DNA of 64,000 bases, from positions 13,439,981 to 13,503,980 of the forward strand of contig OZ024788.1 of NCBI GenBank assembly GCA_964017065.1. Reading direction: 5' to 3'. This DNA comes from Haliclona indistincta (lineage: Eukaryota > Porifera > Demospongiae > Haplosclerida > Chalinidae). The translations under genes and the position numbers were made by a program. Shown here piece after piece: positions 12,001 through 23,037 of the stretch. Below the pieces are notes generated by a model, which ran no database searches, was not told the DNA's origin, and saw only the letters and a list, made by a program, of their open reading frames with translations. The number at the start of each line of letters is the position of its first letter. Positions within the stretch are counted from its first letter, which is position 1.

Positions 12001-13265
12001 TGAAGGTTATTCTAGGAGGCCAGTTCCAGTTCCCTGAGAACAGACGATTGATCAGTGCTATCTATGCTGTCACATGCAGTGAGGTGTTTCACAAGGAGGT
12101 GACTGTCAACATACAACATTGTGCTGCCATCAAGACTGAGGAACAATGCTCCTCGTGTAGATTCATTATTGCCAAGTGCACACAGGAGGTCCTACCCTAC
12201 AGGTTCAGGGAGAGAGAGGGAGTGTTCAACCCTCACACTCAGTACGGAGCTGTCAAACTGAAGAGATTCTCTCTGCTCGGAGAAACGGCACCAGATGATA
12301 CAGACTTGAAGTGCACAGCTCTCATGTTCTATAAAGAACAGATGCCCAATCCCTTAGTGATTGATTTCCACTTTGTTGTGGTAAAAGATCTTGAACCGTT
12401 TTTACAGGTACATGCAAAACTTGCTTGAAAATCCATGAATGGATTATTTATTATAGAGAGTGATAAATGATTACCAAATGCAAGGATGGAGAAAGGATGA
12501 AAGTAACAGTTTTCCACTCTGTTTTGGCGAAGGCACATTCATACTACTAGATCTGGAGGAACAAGAAATTGATCCATGGAAGATTCTACCATTGGTGTCT
12601 CCCCCACGGGTCAGTACCGATTTGCATAACACTATACCGCTGATACATGTATTAAAATTCATAAAGGTCACTAGTGAAGACGTCAGCAAGTTTAAAGTTG
12701 GTCAAAGGATTCCTCACTGCTCATATGAGTTTCAGTTGCTTCCTGGAAAAGATTTTAAACGGTTGCTTCATAAAGTAACTCTTACCGGAATATCGTCACC
12801 GAACAGCTTTCATATACGTTATCCTCAACCCGAAGGTGAGTCTCAATTTCATATTGAAGTAGTAAACTTCCTGCGTACATGCTGCAGTATGCATGCCACG
12901 TTATTCAATCTCATCAAGTACAAGTCCAGAACCTCCTCAAGACTCTTCAAAAACACTTGGTCAGTGCAAATAATGTGTATCATTGATTTGATGGTGTGAC
13001 TACAGATATCTCACATGTTCGTCAAGTTAACCAATCCTTGAGGAGTGTGAGTGGCTGGCAATCATTAGGGATTGAACTGGGTCTATCATATCCAACACTG
13101 GAGAGCATAAAAAGTGATAAGCAAAATGTATCTGACTGCAAGCTAGCAATGGTAGCAGCCTGGTTGAAACAACAAGATGATGTATCTAATCCATCATGGT
13201 CGGCATTGAGGGAAGCTCTTAGAAAGATAGGAGAGAATAAAGTAGCTGATCAAATCTCAGAGTAA
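6081..13265 (+). CDS. Ig-FN3 transmembrane receptor with UPA-like repeats, ZU5 and Death domain (copy 1)
   Basis: A multi-exon type I membrane receptor. Signal peptide exon 6081-6156 (hydrophobic LFSFLAFLATGGHGSS); Ig-like domain 6212-6517 with FTCE and a second Cys in SIACGDG; FN3 7138-7395 with ITWSPSHCAVQYIVTV; membrane helix 7451-7579 (GSIVGLAAIVGVIMAVAGFF then YKRK); tail exon 7643-7694 with acidic dileucine DTDTLL. Five modules follow at about 7890-8400, 8400-9237, 9290-9815, 10094-11190 and 11230-11808. Each has CQVFY..W, then VK.FY.D...GP, then YTG.G.PPYCEM...PPDL. ZU5 is 11854-12290 (GYGFYIEVPEGALPPGV), the UPA-position domain about 12290-12835 (RIPHCSYEFQLLPG) and the Death domain 13006-13265 with GWQSLGIELGLSYPTLE and PSWSALREALRKIGE. 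Introns inside modules are phase 0. By analogy with UNC5 and other Death receptors it should couple an extracellular cue to Death-domain signalling; ligand unknown. The exon holding the linker before the Death domain is uncertain. Confidence 0.82.
6714..6884. repeat. Foldback/MITE-like element in receptor copy 1 intron
   Basis: GTATAATGAGAAAAACG at the left is inverted as CGTTTTTCTCATTATAA at the right. A second pair lies inside (TACGGATGAATTT against AAATTCATCCGT). The Ig-FN3 intron that holds it (6518-7137) has no coding sequence. Confidence 0.6.
10381..10979. other. Long intron in receptor copy 1, no gene seen
   Basis: This 600-bp intron splits the fourth module. It contains a palindromic ATTGCCAATCGGCAAT motif at about 10577-10592, a form that recurs near 26697 and 46037, and GGCGAATTCGTCAAG-type sequence. 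I see no reading frame or RNA gene. Confidence 0.6.
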
Positions 13266-13740
13266 GTTTTGTGCAGCTTTGCTATTTGAATCATTGCATA
13301 ATCCCTGACATGGTTGTCTTTCATGCAGATATAGTGCTGAAAGTCATGAACCATAAACCGTTTAACTTTCGGATTCTTTTACACTCTATTATAGTTAGCT
13401 ATAATGCAATACATGCTATACAATGGTACATACATGATTTGTATTGGTATGAGTTACATCGCTACTGACAATGTCGGTGTCATTTTAACACATAAGACTT
13501 GCATGCATAAAGGCTCCGCCAAAGCTGTGAACACGTGTCATCACAGAGCCATCCTTCACACACTCAGAGACACAAAAAGTCTTCAATAATTAAGTGAATC
13601 TCGGCACATCAAATTATAGCACATAATAAACCATAATAATTTCATACAACAAAAGTTTTAACCTCGATCAGTCAGCTCTCCGCAATGCATCATCACTTAC
13701 ATAGTCTAATACTCTATACACAGTCTAAAGTTTAGCAGAA

Positions 13741-14330
13741 GTCTAAATCTCAATGTTGATTCAAATCAGTTCTCAGTCGTTGTATACTTCATCCTGAATA
13801 TAGTCAGGAGTCTAGTAGTGAGTGTTAGTCATGTTAGTGGTCACCATTCGGATGACGCCCTGCTAGCGGCTGGTAGCCGATCAACATGGTACCCTGCTCC
13901 ACCATACTGGACTTGATCCTTGGAGGCACCTTACCCAGTCTGTTCCACCATATAGAGTGGGCGGGGCTCACATGCTGGTGTTAGTAGCGGCTCAGCTGAC
14001 CCATGACACCAACATGATCCACTCCAGCAAACAGCTGATTATAGAATCGAAGATCGATGACCTGTAGAACAACACATAGTGAGGAGAGGGGTGTGGCTAG
14101 CTTACACCACCTCATCACTCCTCTAGATCGATCTGGTAGAGTCAGGTCCACTAGGTCTCGTAGCTGAGTTGGTGACTTGAAATCAATCACCTTAGCTAGC
14201 TGTCCTGCCTGGCCAGGTACTCCCCCACCATGCAGTCACCTCGTGGTAGAGGCGATTAGTGTCTACACTAGTCTAGCAGCTAACCCGAGGGTTAGCTGCT
14301 AGACTATGTCTACACCAGCAGCAGTGTCAT
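13741..14330 (-). pseudogene. Decayed internal-deletion copy of the GAD/CSAD decarboxylase
   Basis: Reading on the minus strand, 14330-14106 resembles decarboxylase exon 1, 14060-13961 resembles exon 2 (ending near the ATNTSM splice) and 13953-13741 resembles the final exon ([15 protein letters not shown]). All exons between, including the PLP-lysine exon, are missing, and the pieces carry indels. It cannot make an active enzyme. It sits head-to-head with a receptor fragment, mirroring the intact pair at 6 kb, so it arose by duplication of the whole divergent pair. Confidence 0.82.
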
Positions 14331-14397
14331 GCATGAGACCACGACTATGAATAATATTGCTTTATCAACGATGAATAACATTGCACTATCTATGACT

Positions 14398-14815
14398 GCG
14401 CCCCCCCGAGTGGTTCGTTGTGTTTTTTTTCTGCAGACTGTCATGGATTAAGTAAGAGACACACACTATCATTGATAATCTTATGTTTGCTAATATGCTC
14501 CACAGTAACATTACTCACTCCAGCAGTACAGTGTGTGCTACCAACAAATGAGTCGCTAGTACTGACATTCACTTGTGAAACAGAAACAGTAGGGAAAGAT
14601 TGTAGATTTATGAATGCAATGAGCCATTTTTCACATTTTCCTCGACTCTAAATGAAACTCATCAGTTGGAATTGTTTACTAACAATGATCAGTAAAAACA
14701 ATTTGACTTTACTTCAACTCAGAACTGCTACTGTCAACACCTCTTCACTAGTCAATCTTACTACCATAAGCATATCCTGTGATGATAATTAATGCACTAG
14801 TTGCCCTTGCAATTT
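14398..14815 (+). pseudogene. Receptor 5' fragment (signal peptide and Ig exons), decayed
   Basis: The sequence around 14425-14452 matches the receptor signal exon and its donor (CTGTCATGGATTAAGTAAGAG, as in copy 2), but the frame from the upstream ATG is shifted. From 14505 an Ig exon is recognisable (CCAGCAGTACAGTGTGTGCT, ACATTCACTTGTGA) with frameshifts and missing segments. No FN3, membrane or cytoplasmic exon follows before the copia element. Confidence 0.8.
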
Positions 14816-15024
14816 ATATGGTATCAAGGGCTCATCGAACCTTAGCGGCTAGAGGGCATGCAATAGTGTAGACGGCATAGTGCTGAGTGTTACTATGAAT
14901 AGATATCCGTATAATCACGTAAACTTAACATAAACGGACGTTCACAAGAGTTCAGTAGCAGCTCGTTCATGACATTTGCATGGTCACAACAGGTGTACAG
15001 CGCGTTTACTGCAGCCAATACAGC
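14816..15024. other. Short spacer between receptor fragment and copia element, no gene seen
   Basis: About 200 bp with no coding feature. The copia 3' LTR similarity begins abruptly at 15025, so this stretch may replace the missing LTR end. Confidence 0.4.
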
Positions 15025-15226
15025 GAACTACTTATATAGAGAAAATCATGCTGACATAAAGTGCATGATACATAACCTAACAAAAGAACAAAGACATGAA
15101 TGGAAACTGCTGACGTACAATAGACTAAAAGAAGTGATAAATGCTGACAGTACAACACTGAAAAGAAAGGGGTAACACAACACTTTAGCTACACACAATT
15201 GTTCTGTCAAGTGTCATTTCTCAACA
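15025..15226 (-). repeat. Copia 3' LTR, truncated
   Basis: It matches the 5' LTR from the TGTTG end through ATATAAGTAGTTC and then diverges. It differs by few substitutions and a 4-base insertion in the shared part. Confidence 0.85.
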
Positions 15227-15233
15227 CTCCTTC

Positions 15234-18014
15234 TCACTTTTCAGAACAATGTTCAGTTACTCCTGACATGAGTCTCAATTTCTCAAAACGATCTCCACTC
15301 AGTCCTTTAGTCAAAAAATCAGCAATCATTTCTTTCGTATTGCAGTATCTCACATCGATCTTCCCTTTGGCGACTTGTTCTCTGATGAAGTGATACTTAA
15401 TAGCAATATGCTTCGATCGTCCATGAAACTTGGGAGTTCGTGCCATACTTATTGCAGCCTGATTGTCCTCATAGATCACCATTGCTTTCTCTGCTTCATT
15501 CTTCAGTAGGCCTGCAAGAAGTTGGTTTAACCACAATGACTCTTGAGCAGCACTAGAAAGAGCAACATACTCTGCCTCAGCAGTTGAGAGTGCTACACAG
15601 GCTTGCTTTTTGCTCCTCCAGCTTACAGCTGTTCCTCCCACTTGAAAGATGTAACCAGACGTTGACTTGCGGTCGTCCTGGTCACCTCCCCAATCTGCAA
15701 CTGAGAATCCCATACACTCACTGCTGTTACGGTTGTAGAGAAGTCCGTACTTCTGTGTTCCTCTCAAATAGCGAAAGATACGTTTCACAGCTGTCCAATG
15801 TTGTTTCGTCGGTTTAGCACAAAATTTAGCCACTTTACCCACAGCATACGCGATGTCAGGTCTTGTAGCAACTGAGAGATACAGAAGGCAACCAACAGCT
15901 GATTGGTAGAGTTGTTGATCCACACACACATCACCTTCTCCTCCTTTCACCAATTTTGTACTAGCATCCACTGGAGTTTGAATAGTTTTAGCTTCTTCCA
16001 TTCCAAATCTCCTGAGGATATCTTCTGTGTATGCCTCTTGACCAATCCAGGTTGTCTCAGATTTGTGATCTTGAATCACCTTTATACCAAGGAAGTAGCT
16101 TAGCTCCCCCATGTCTTTCATTTCAAACTTCTTGGAGAAAGCTTGCTTCACAGCATTCAACTTCTTGCTGCTTGCTCCAGCCAAGAGAATATCATCCACA
16201 TAAACGGCAATTATGAGCTTTTCACCTTCAGGTGAAACATATATGACATGGATCTCCAGATACTTGCGAGAATCCCAATTCCTTCAGGTAGTTATCCAGA
16301 GCTGAGTTCCAACACCTTGGGCTCTGCTTCAATCCGTAGATGCTTTTCTTCAATTTGCAAACAAGATCTTCTTTGCCTTTAGCAGCGAAGCCTTCGGGTT
16401 GTCTCATGTATACCTCCTCCTTGAGCTCTCCATTCAGAAATGCTGTTGTCACATCCATTTGGTGCAATTCTAAACCATGCTGGACTGCGAAAGCGATGAC
16501 TGTTCTGAGAGACTCAAATCTGACGACAGGAGAGAATGTTTCATCATAGTCCTGTCCGTATTGCTGTGAATATCCTTGTGCTACTAGTCGAGCTTTGTGT
16601 CTTTCAACTGCTCCATTAGCACCTCTCTTGGTTTTGAATACCCACTTACTACCAACAGCTTTTCTGTCCTTAGGTAGTTCGACAAGATCCCACACTTCAT
16701 TTACAAGTAGAGATTCCATCTCTTCCTCCATTGCGTTCACCCATTCAGAGCTACTTCCACTGTCCAATGCTTCTTTCCGAGATAACGGATCTCTAATATC
16801 TGCGACAGTACATGTAGCTCCAGGTGTGTAGAAGTTGGTTTGTCTCCGTTCTCTTGTTGAACGTCTCAATCCAGGTTCTTGCTCTTGTGGTACTTGCTCT
16901 TGTGGTATTTGCTCTCCTTCTTGTGCTAGATCATCTACTCCAGCACTGTCAAGCTGAACATATCTTGTGCTGTCCTGAGTTGATTGGCTGCTCGCTGGCT
17001 CCTTCTCAATTCCATTCTTGGCTTCATTAAACACAACGTCTCGACTGAAAACAACCTTACTGCGCTCAACATCATAGAGACGGTAAGCCTTGGTCTCAGT
17101 ACCATAGCCAAGCATGATGCACTTTCTTGCCTTGACATCAAGTTTCTGTCGTTCTTCTTTAGGTATGTGAGCATAACAAAGACAGCCAAACACTCTCAGG
17201 TGTCCGACATCAGGCTTGACATTATTCCATGCTTCAAATGGTGTCATACCATCAACTGCTCTAGTAGGGCTGCGGTTACGAAGATACACAGCAGTAGAGA
17301 GAGCTTCTGCCCAGAATCTCTTTGGTAGCTTGGAATCAGACAACATTGAACGTACTGTTTCAACGAGTGTCCTGTTCATTCTCTCCGCTACTCCATTTTG
17401 CTGCGGTGTCTTTGCCACGGTCAGCTCATGGCGTACTCCTTCTTTCTTGAGGTAGGTTTCAAATTCAGTTGAGGTATATTCTCCCCCATTGTCAGTGCGA
17501 AATGTTTTCACCTTTCGTCCACTGCCATTCTCAACAAGAGCTTTCCACTAAAGAAATTTCTGAAAGACTTGATCCTTGGTCTTCAAAATGTACACCCACA
17601 CAAACCGAGTGTAGTCATCAATGAAGCTGAGAAAATAGAGACCTCCACTTAGTGACTGTGTTGACATTTTCCCACAGACATCACTGTGAACGAGTGCAAG
17701 TGGTTTCTTGGCTCTTTTTCCTCTGTCTGGAAATGGACTCTTGTGTAGTTTACCTTCAACACATGGTTGACAGAACCCGATCTCTCGCGACTTGTCATAA
17801 TCAAACGCGTTGACTAGTTCCTCTCGAGCAAGTTTCTGTAGATTTCAGACCCCTAAATGTCCGAATCTCCGATGCCACAACTCTTCATTAGTTGTTCGGG
17901 TCTCAGCTGCATTGACACTGGCACCGTTCCATCGACACTTCAAGTAGTAGAGTTCACCTACAATTGCTATAGTAGAGTACAACAGCAACAGCAATTGCAA
18001 CAGCAACAGCAATT

Positions 18015-18048
<34 letters not shown>

Positions 18049-19299
18049 TTGCAACAGCAATTGCAACAGCAATTACTGTTGCTGTAATTGCAACAGCAAT
18101 TACAGCAACAGCAATTACTCTACTACAACAGCAATTGCAGCAATTGCTGTTGTAGTAGAGTACAACAGCAATTGCTATGAGGTTATTTTTGTCAAGAATT
18201 CGACAACTAACCTTCCCGAACTTAACTGTTTTGTCACGTTCTGTAGCTGCTGACACACTGAACAAATTGTAAGCCAATCTTGGAACATGTAGAACGTTGT
18301 GTAACTTGATACTTCTACTTCTGCCACTGGGTAGCACACTGTTCAGTAGAACGACACCTCGACCAACTCCATCAACTTCGTTGCCATCACCCACAGTTAC
18401 TTTCAGTGGTGAATTCAGACTCTCGTATTCTGCAAACATGTTCTTGTCGTGACACATGTGACAAGTTGCACCGGAGTCAACTAGCCAGGTCGTGTTTGTC
18501 GAGTGGCTCAATAACGTGTGCTGCATAACTAGTCCCACACTCTCACCGTCAGAGCTCTCACTTTGTTTAGCTCCTGCTGCATTAGCTTGGTGCTTGGAAC
18601 TTTTGTCTGCTCCACTCTTACAGTCCCTTTTGATGTGGCCATGTTTTCCACACTTGTAGCACTTGGGACCTTTCTTCTTGTACTTGTGTCCTGCTACCAT
18701 GACTTTCTCGTCAACATCTGCTTTACCCTTCAGCTTGCGTTCCTCGTGAAGCAGCCTCTCAGTCACAAGCTCCATCTTCGGCACATCAGCATTCGACTCT
18801 AGCACTGTTACAAGCATATTGTAGGAGTCGGGGAGACTTGCAAGCAGGTAAACGACACGATCGTCTTCGGAGACAGCATCGCCAATCACAGATAAGTTGT
18901 TGAAGATTCCTTGATATGCGACTGTAGACTACTGAGTCACCATTGTTCATTCTCAATGAGTACAGCTTGCGTCTGAGTTCTAGCTTGTTTGCCCATGTTT
19001 TCTTCTGGAATTGATCCGTTAGTTTATTCCAAACATTCACCGGATCTTTAGGATCATCAAGTAGGTATAGCAGAGACGGATCCAGAGACAACACTATCGT
19101 TGCGAGTGCACGATCTCTCCTGCCAATAAACTTGGCGTATTTCTCTGCTTGTCCTGCGTCTGGAGCGGTTTCAGTATCGTTCACAATGCTCCACAATCCT
19201 TCCTTCATCATTAAATGCCATCTGACACTGAACTTTCCAGGTAGCAAAGTTAGAACCATCAAGGGGACGAACAGTAACAGTAGACTTCTCGATAGACAT
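15234..19299 (-). pseudogene. Copia Gag-Pol polyprotein, broken
   Basis: Gag starts at 19299 (start MSIEKSTVTVRPLDGSNFAT); its frame is shifted near 19200 and again around 18890. The CCHC knuckle CYKCGKHGHIKRDC and protease motif WLVDSGATCHM lie in 18889-18180. The integrase region is 17850-17000, with an internal stop at about 17548 and the motif TPQQNGVAERMNRT. The reverse transcriptase has MDVTTAFLNGELKEEVYM and, after a frame break between 16228 and 16199, VDDILLAG. RNase H has STAEAEYVALSSA, and the stop is at 15234. The enzymes would normally copy and integrate the element; here the breaks prevent a continuous polyprotein. Confidence 0.92.
17971..18178. repeat. CAACAG/CAATTG repeat insertion within copia, flanked by 9-bp duplication
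   Basis: A ~199-bp tract of CAACAGCAA and CAATTG units with a terminal hairpin interrupts the copia frame between the protease and pre-integrase regions. AATTGCTAT occurs immediately on both sides (17962-17970 and 18170-18178), like a target-site duplication. The reading frame passes through it as Leu/Ala/Val runs that have no counterpart in copia proteins. Confidence 0.7.
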
Positions 19300-19320
19300 C
19301 CTCTTTGGCAAGTTAGTTGA

Positions 19321-19334
19321 CTGGGCCCATAACC
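19321..19334 (-). other. Copia primer-binding site
   Basis: GGTTATGGGCCCAG lies directly inside the 5' LTR end (CAACA). It is a typical copia primer-binding sequence, of the kind that pairs with an internal fragment of initiator tRNA-Met. Confidence 0.75.
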
Positions 19335-19649
19335 TGTTGCAGTGATATTTCAACGATGGATTTACCAAGAAGATAACTCAATCGAATTTATTAGAACAAG
19401 AGCAATAGTATGAAGGCAGCAGAAAAGGAACAGTAGGTAGTGAACAGAAGTGAACTACTTATATAGAGAAAATCATGCTGACATAAAGTGATACATAACC
19501 TAACAAAAGAACAAAGACATGAATGGAAACTGCTGACATACAATAGACTAAAAGAAGTGATAAATGCTGACAGTACAACACTGAAAAGAAAGGGGTAACA
19601 CAACACTTTAGCTACACACAATTGTTCTGTCAAGTGTCATTTCTCAACA
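19335..19649 (-). repeat. Copia 5' LTR, full length
   Basis: 315 bp, beginning TGTTG and ending CAACA on the element strand. It contains CTCTATATAAG, a likely TATA box, and AATAAA (in TCTAATAAATTC), a likely polyadenylation signal. Confidence 0.88.
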
Positions 19650-20988
19650 GTTCATCAGAGTCCAACAATGCACTGCTGCCTTCAATCTTTTCATTTAAGT
19701 CACTCTTATCTTCTTGCAATCTTTAGTTTATCTTTTTTCTTAGGGTTTACTAAGATTGTTTCCCTGCATATTGCAAATTATTATAGATAATAGTTAGACA
19801 GTACATGAGGATCTACGCGATTTAGCGGGCTATCGGCTATCCAGTAAAATATCGTAGTGATCTTATTTCGTCTCAAGTATTAGGGAGATAGCTGACCTGT
19901 AATTCAACTATACAAGGGACTACGTCCAAGCCATTTAAATCAACTAGTGACATTTAATATACAATGGGCCACTGTAGAGCCCTAGTACCCCTGTATCCTC
20001 ATTAGGATGGGGGTTGTCAGATTGGTAGTCTCAGAGAGGCCACTCCCCTTTACCATTGTCATCAATGGAAAGTTATGGTCAACATGCGGTCATGCCCATC
20101 AAATTTGTCTGTCCACTGGGCACAGACAGGGACGTGTGACGACATGCATGGCGTCATCAGTCATCGACTTATGAGTCATCTAATCTAAGAATGCCACCTC
20201 AAGTAAACCGCCACTTCTGTATGCTCTGCATCGAGAAATAGGCACCTTATTGATAGGTGGACCTGGATGACGAATTGTAAGTCTGATCCCAGTACTAGAC
20301 AAGTTATGCACCAATAGAATGGGGAGTGTTATGTTCTATGGAACCCCCCAACATAATATGGTGGTCCATATACCAATAGCCTGTCAATGGCTTACCTCTG
20401 CGAGTATCACGTCCATAAGGACTGAGTGACAAACACACACACACACACACACACACAGAATTGAAAAATAATCATGTATGATTACAAAATTAAAACAGAG
20501 GGTGGGATGGGAGGGGTATAGGCAGAGAAGGGAGAGTCGCCAGGCCGTTGTCAGTCTATCACCTTCCTTGGGCAGCGTGCAACACTAGTGTGCATGTGTC
20601 GAGTGGCCGAGGTATTATTAACACTGTAGTAATAAACAACATGCTATGCTATACTCGATATCCCCACATACTTCTCTAGGTGATTTACGTCTCTAGGTGC
20701 TTTACATCTCTGCTCAGGGTATACCAGGCTGAATTAAACCATGAGAACAGCTCATGACTCTGATGACACATTGATGTGCTGTAAATACACATTGGTGTGT
20801 ATTTCTGTTCAAATTCATGATCGGTTTTATGATTTAGTGGGGGCAACTTCCTCTTCTTCTGATCCAGCGGGCGGGCCAATGCCATCTCCATCCGGCTCAT
20901 TTCTGGCAGCCAACCTGGGATCTGTGTGGTTTCCTTCCATATGATAATAAATAATTATGTTCGAGTTTTGCAGATCAATACTAGATGA
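19650..20988. other. Gene-free stretch with a (CA)n microsatellite
   Basis: I see no supported reading frame. A CA repeat lies at about 20432-20457. The segment near 20040-20300 looks like old repeat sequence but I cannot assign it. Confidence 0.5.
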
Positions 20989-21833
20989 ACAAGTAATAAA
21001 AACATTTTAACCAAAATGGAAGAGATTTAGGGTTGGTACATTTATTCAAAAAGTATGGAAACAAGAGTTTGAAATAAAAAGAATTGTAACAATAGCAGTG
21101 TAATGCTACCTCCCTATTAAATTAACCACAACTATCGAAAGCAGTTAATTTAGGGAGGTAGCATTACACTGCTATTGTTACAATTCTTTTTATTTCAAAC
21201 TCTTGTTTCCATACTTTTTCAATAAATGTACCAACCCTAAATCTCTTCCATTTTGGTTAAAATGTTTTTATTACTTGTTTCTTTTCTTTTTTTATTAATG
21301 ACTTAGTTGGCACTTATGCTAATACAGTGTATAAAGAGAACTAAGTGCCGGGCAGCTCCGCAATGCACTCAATCGACTCTCAGTGAGTCAGTCTGCAGTC
21401 TGCAGCACTGCATGCAACACGTACCATGCAACATTAGCTAAGCTTAAGCTAGCATTCTTACAAGCCTGAACAGACAAATCCGGTGTAACAGTGACGATTT
21501 GCTCGTTGTCTGCTGTGAACACTGCTAGTGGCAGCAGCACTCGCTTTCCAAGCCATGATGCAATTTGTACTAAGGTGCGCTTGTATTAGAATATTTACAT
21601 ACACGGGCGTGCGCGAGTAGGCGTAACCTAGTAACGGAGTTCAAAAGAATGATGGAATGGAGTCTGATTATGGACCAAAAATCGCTGTTTTCTTGAAAAT
21701 ACTCGCTTCTGCTAGTGTTTTTGGCTTAAATAGATATCAGGTGCACTGCTCCCAACGACTAGTGTAGTTTCTGTGTAGGTTTTGTCTTGAATAGCTCACT
21801 AGCCACGGCGCTAGGCTCTCTGAAGAAGAACTA

Positions 21834-21864
<31 letters not shown>

Positions 21865-22250
21865 AAGAAGAAGAAAGAAGATGAACAAACGGGTGACCAC
21901 GTGAACTCTGGTTTACCACCTTAGACTTGGTCTCTTTTGCTTCTGAAGGTCTCTTTGTAATCGCACAAATCGTGCAAAGAGCTTCAGAACGTTAGATTAG
22001 CTTGAAACGCCCGTACGGCGAAGATATGGCAGTGCCGTAGTCGTGCCTCCAGGCGAGACGCCATCTTTTCATGCCCATAGCACCTGGCCTTATAGTCTTT
22101 CTTAGTAGACTCATTGTAAGCGCTTACCTCTTAGGATAGCCCCTAGGTGGTTAAAATACCCCTGATATTGTCAACAGCCAAGATATACGTGAATTATTGC
22201 GTTTAGCCTAAGTGTAGCCGCCATCTTTAATTCCGCCCAACCATAATATG
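20989..22250 (+). repeat. 1.2-kb repeat beginning with a 290-bp foldback hairpin (copy A)
   Basis: 20989-21279 is a near-perfect palindrome with 125-bp arms (ACAAGTAATAAAAACATTTT to its complement) around a short loop that ends in AACTATCGAAAGCAGTTAA. The following ~970 bp, to GCCTAAGTGTAGCCGCCATC, recur in reverse orientation at 59600-60527. A GAA microsatellite lies at about 21835-21872. The segment is a transposable repeat of unknown class; an ATGGCTTGGAA start (minus strand near 21560) does not give a long open frame here. Confidence 0.85.
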
Positions 22251-23037
22251 CCATGACTACCGCATGGCATAATACTAGTTTGAATTCGTTGATACTATAA
22301 TATTTTATCAAAATCTAAAAAGGAGAAAATTGAGTGAAAAGAAAATCCCACACCCATACCTTGGCTCGAAGACAAGTAGCTGGCACTATTGCTCCGACTT
22401 CTGCCACGGGACGAACCCTGACCGGGGGGGGGGGGGGGGGGGGCCCAAGTGCATCAGGGTCAACAACTCAGGTAGTAGCCTGCCAGGACCACTACCCTCG
22501 GTCATTCATGGGGAGGAAACCACACAGATCCCAGGCGCTCCTCCGAAGAGGGTGTAGTACCATGACCCTGATACACTCGTTACTGTTACACATGGTAGGT
22601 AACATTTATAGTAGAACATTCGAGCGTCCAGACATCAGTGGGCCTCGATAGACCGGAAGTAAATCAAACACATTCACTAGAGTTCTAATGAACACATACC
22701 CGTGCGCTGAGCTAGTAGCTAAACACGACCACTCCAGGCAGCACTACTGCTTACAGGCTACAGCTAACCCATGCATAGACAGATCCAGAAAAGATAGATG
22801 ATAGCATACATGCATGCACTAACAGTTGGTTGGCACATCACAGAAGGCCTCGAGAAAGACGGATATACGGTCATACCGTAGCTATAGGCAGGCTCAAGAG
22901 TCAAGAAGCTCAGTACACTGAGTGAGGACATCGATACCATAAAGTGCTCTTACTAGTACATTCATAGAATGCAGGGGCGAGCCTGAGCTGATTTTTGTAC
23001 AGTTTGATAATAGCATAATAAAATTAATAATAAAGCA
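22251..23037. other. Gene-free stretch with a G20 homopolymer
   Basis: It contains 20 consecutive G at 22424-22443 and no gene that I can support. ATGCCATG...CATGGCAT near 22248-22270 is a small palindrome. The short frames across the G tract code mostly for glycine and are not credible. Confidence 0.55.

Larger units (their letters stand above)
15025..19649 (-). mobile_element. Ty1/copia LTR retrotransposon, degenerate
   Basis: Minus-strand element with a full 315-bp 5' LTR (19335-19649), a primer-binding site GGTTATGGGCCCAG next to it, a Gag-Pol reading frame, a purine-rich GTGAGAAGGAG before the 3' LTR, and a 3' LTR of only about 200 bp (15025-15226). The order protease, integrase, reverse transcriptase, RNase H is diagnostic of copia. 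Frame breaks, an internal stop and a simple-repeat insertion show that it is inactive. Sequence beyond 15025 does not match the LTR, so no target-site duplication can be assigned. Confidence 0.93.

Noticed and set aside
15584..17455. Several plus-strand frames of 60-115 residues
   Set aside because: They are antisense shadows of the copia polyprotein.
22330..22651. Two overlapping frames of 75 and 105 residues across the G20 tract
   Set aside because: Their sequence is dominated by glycine from the homopolymer and no family is recognised.
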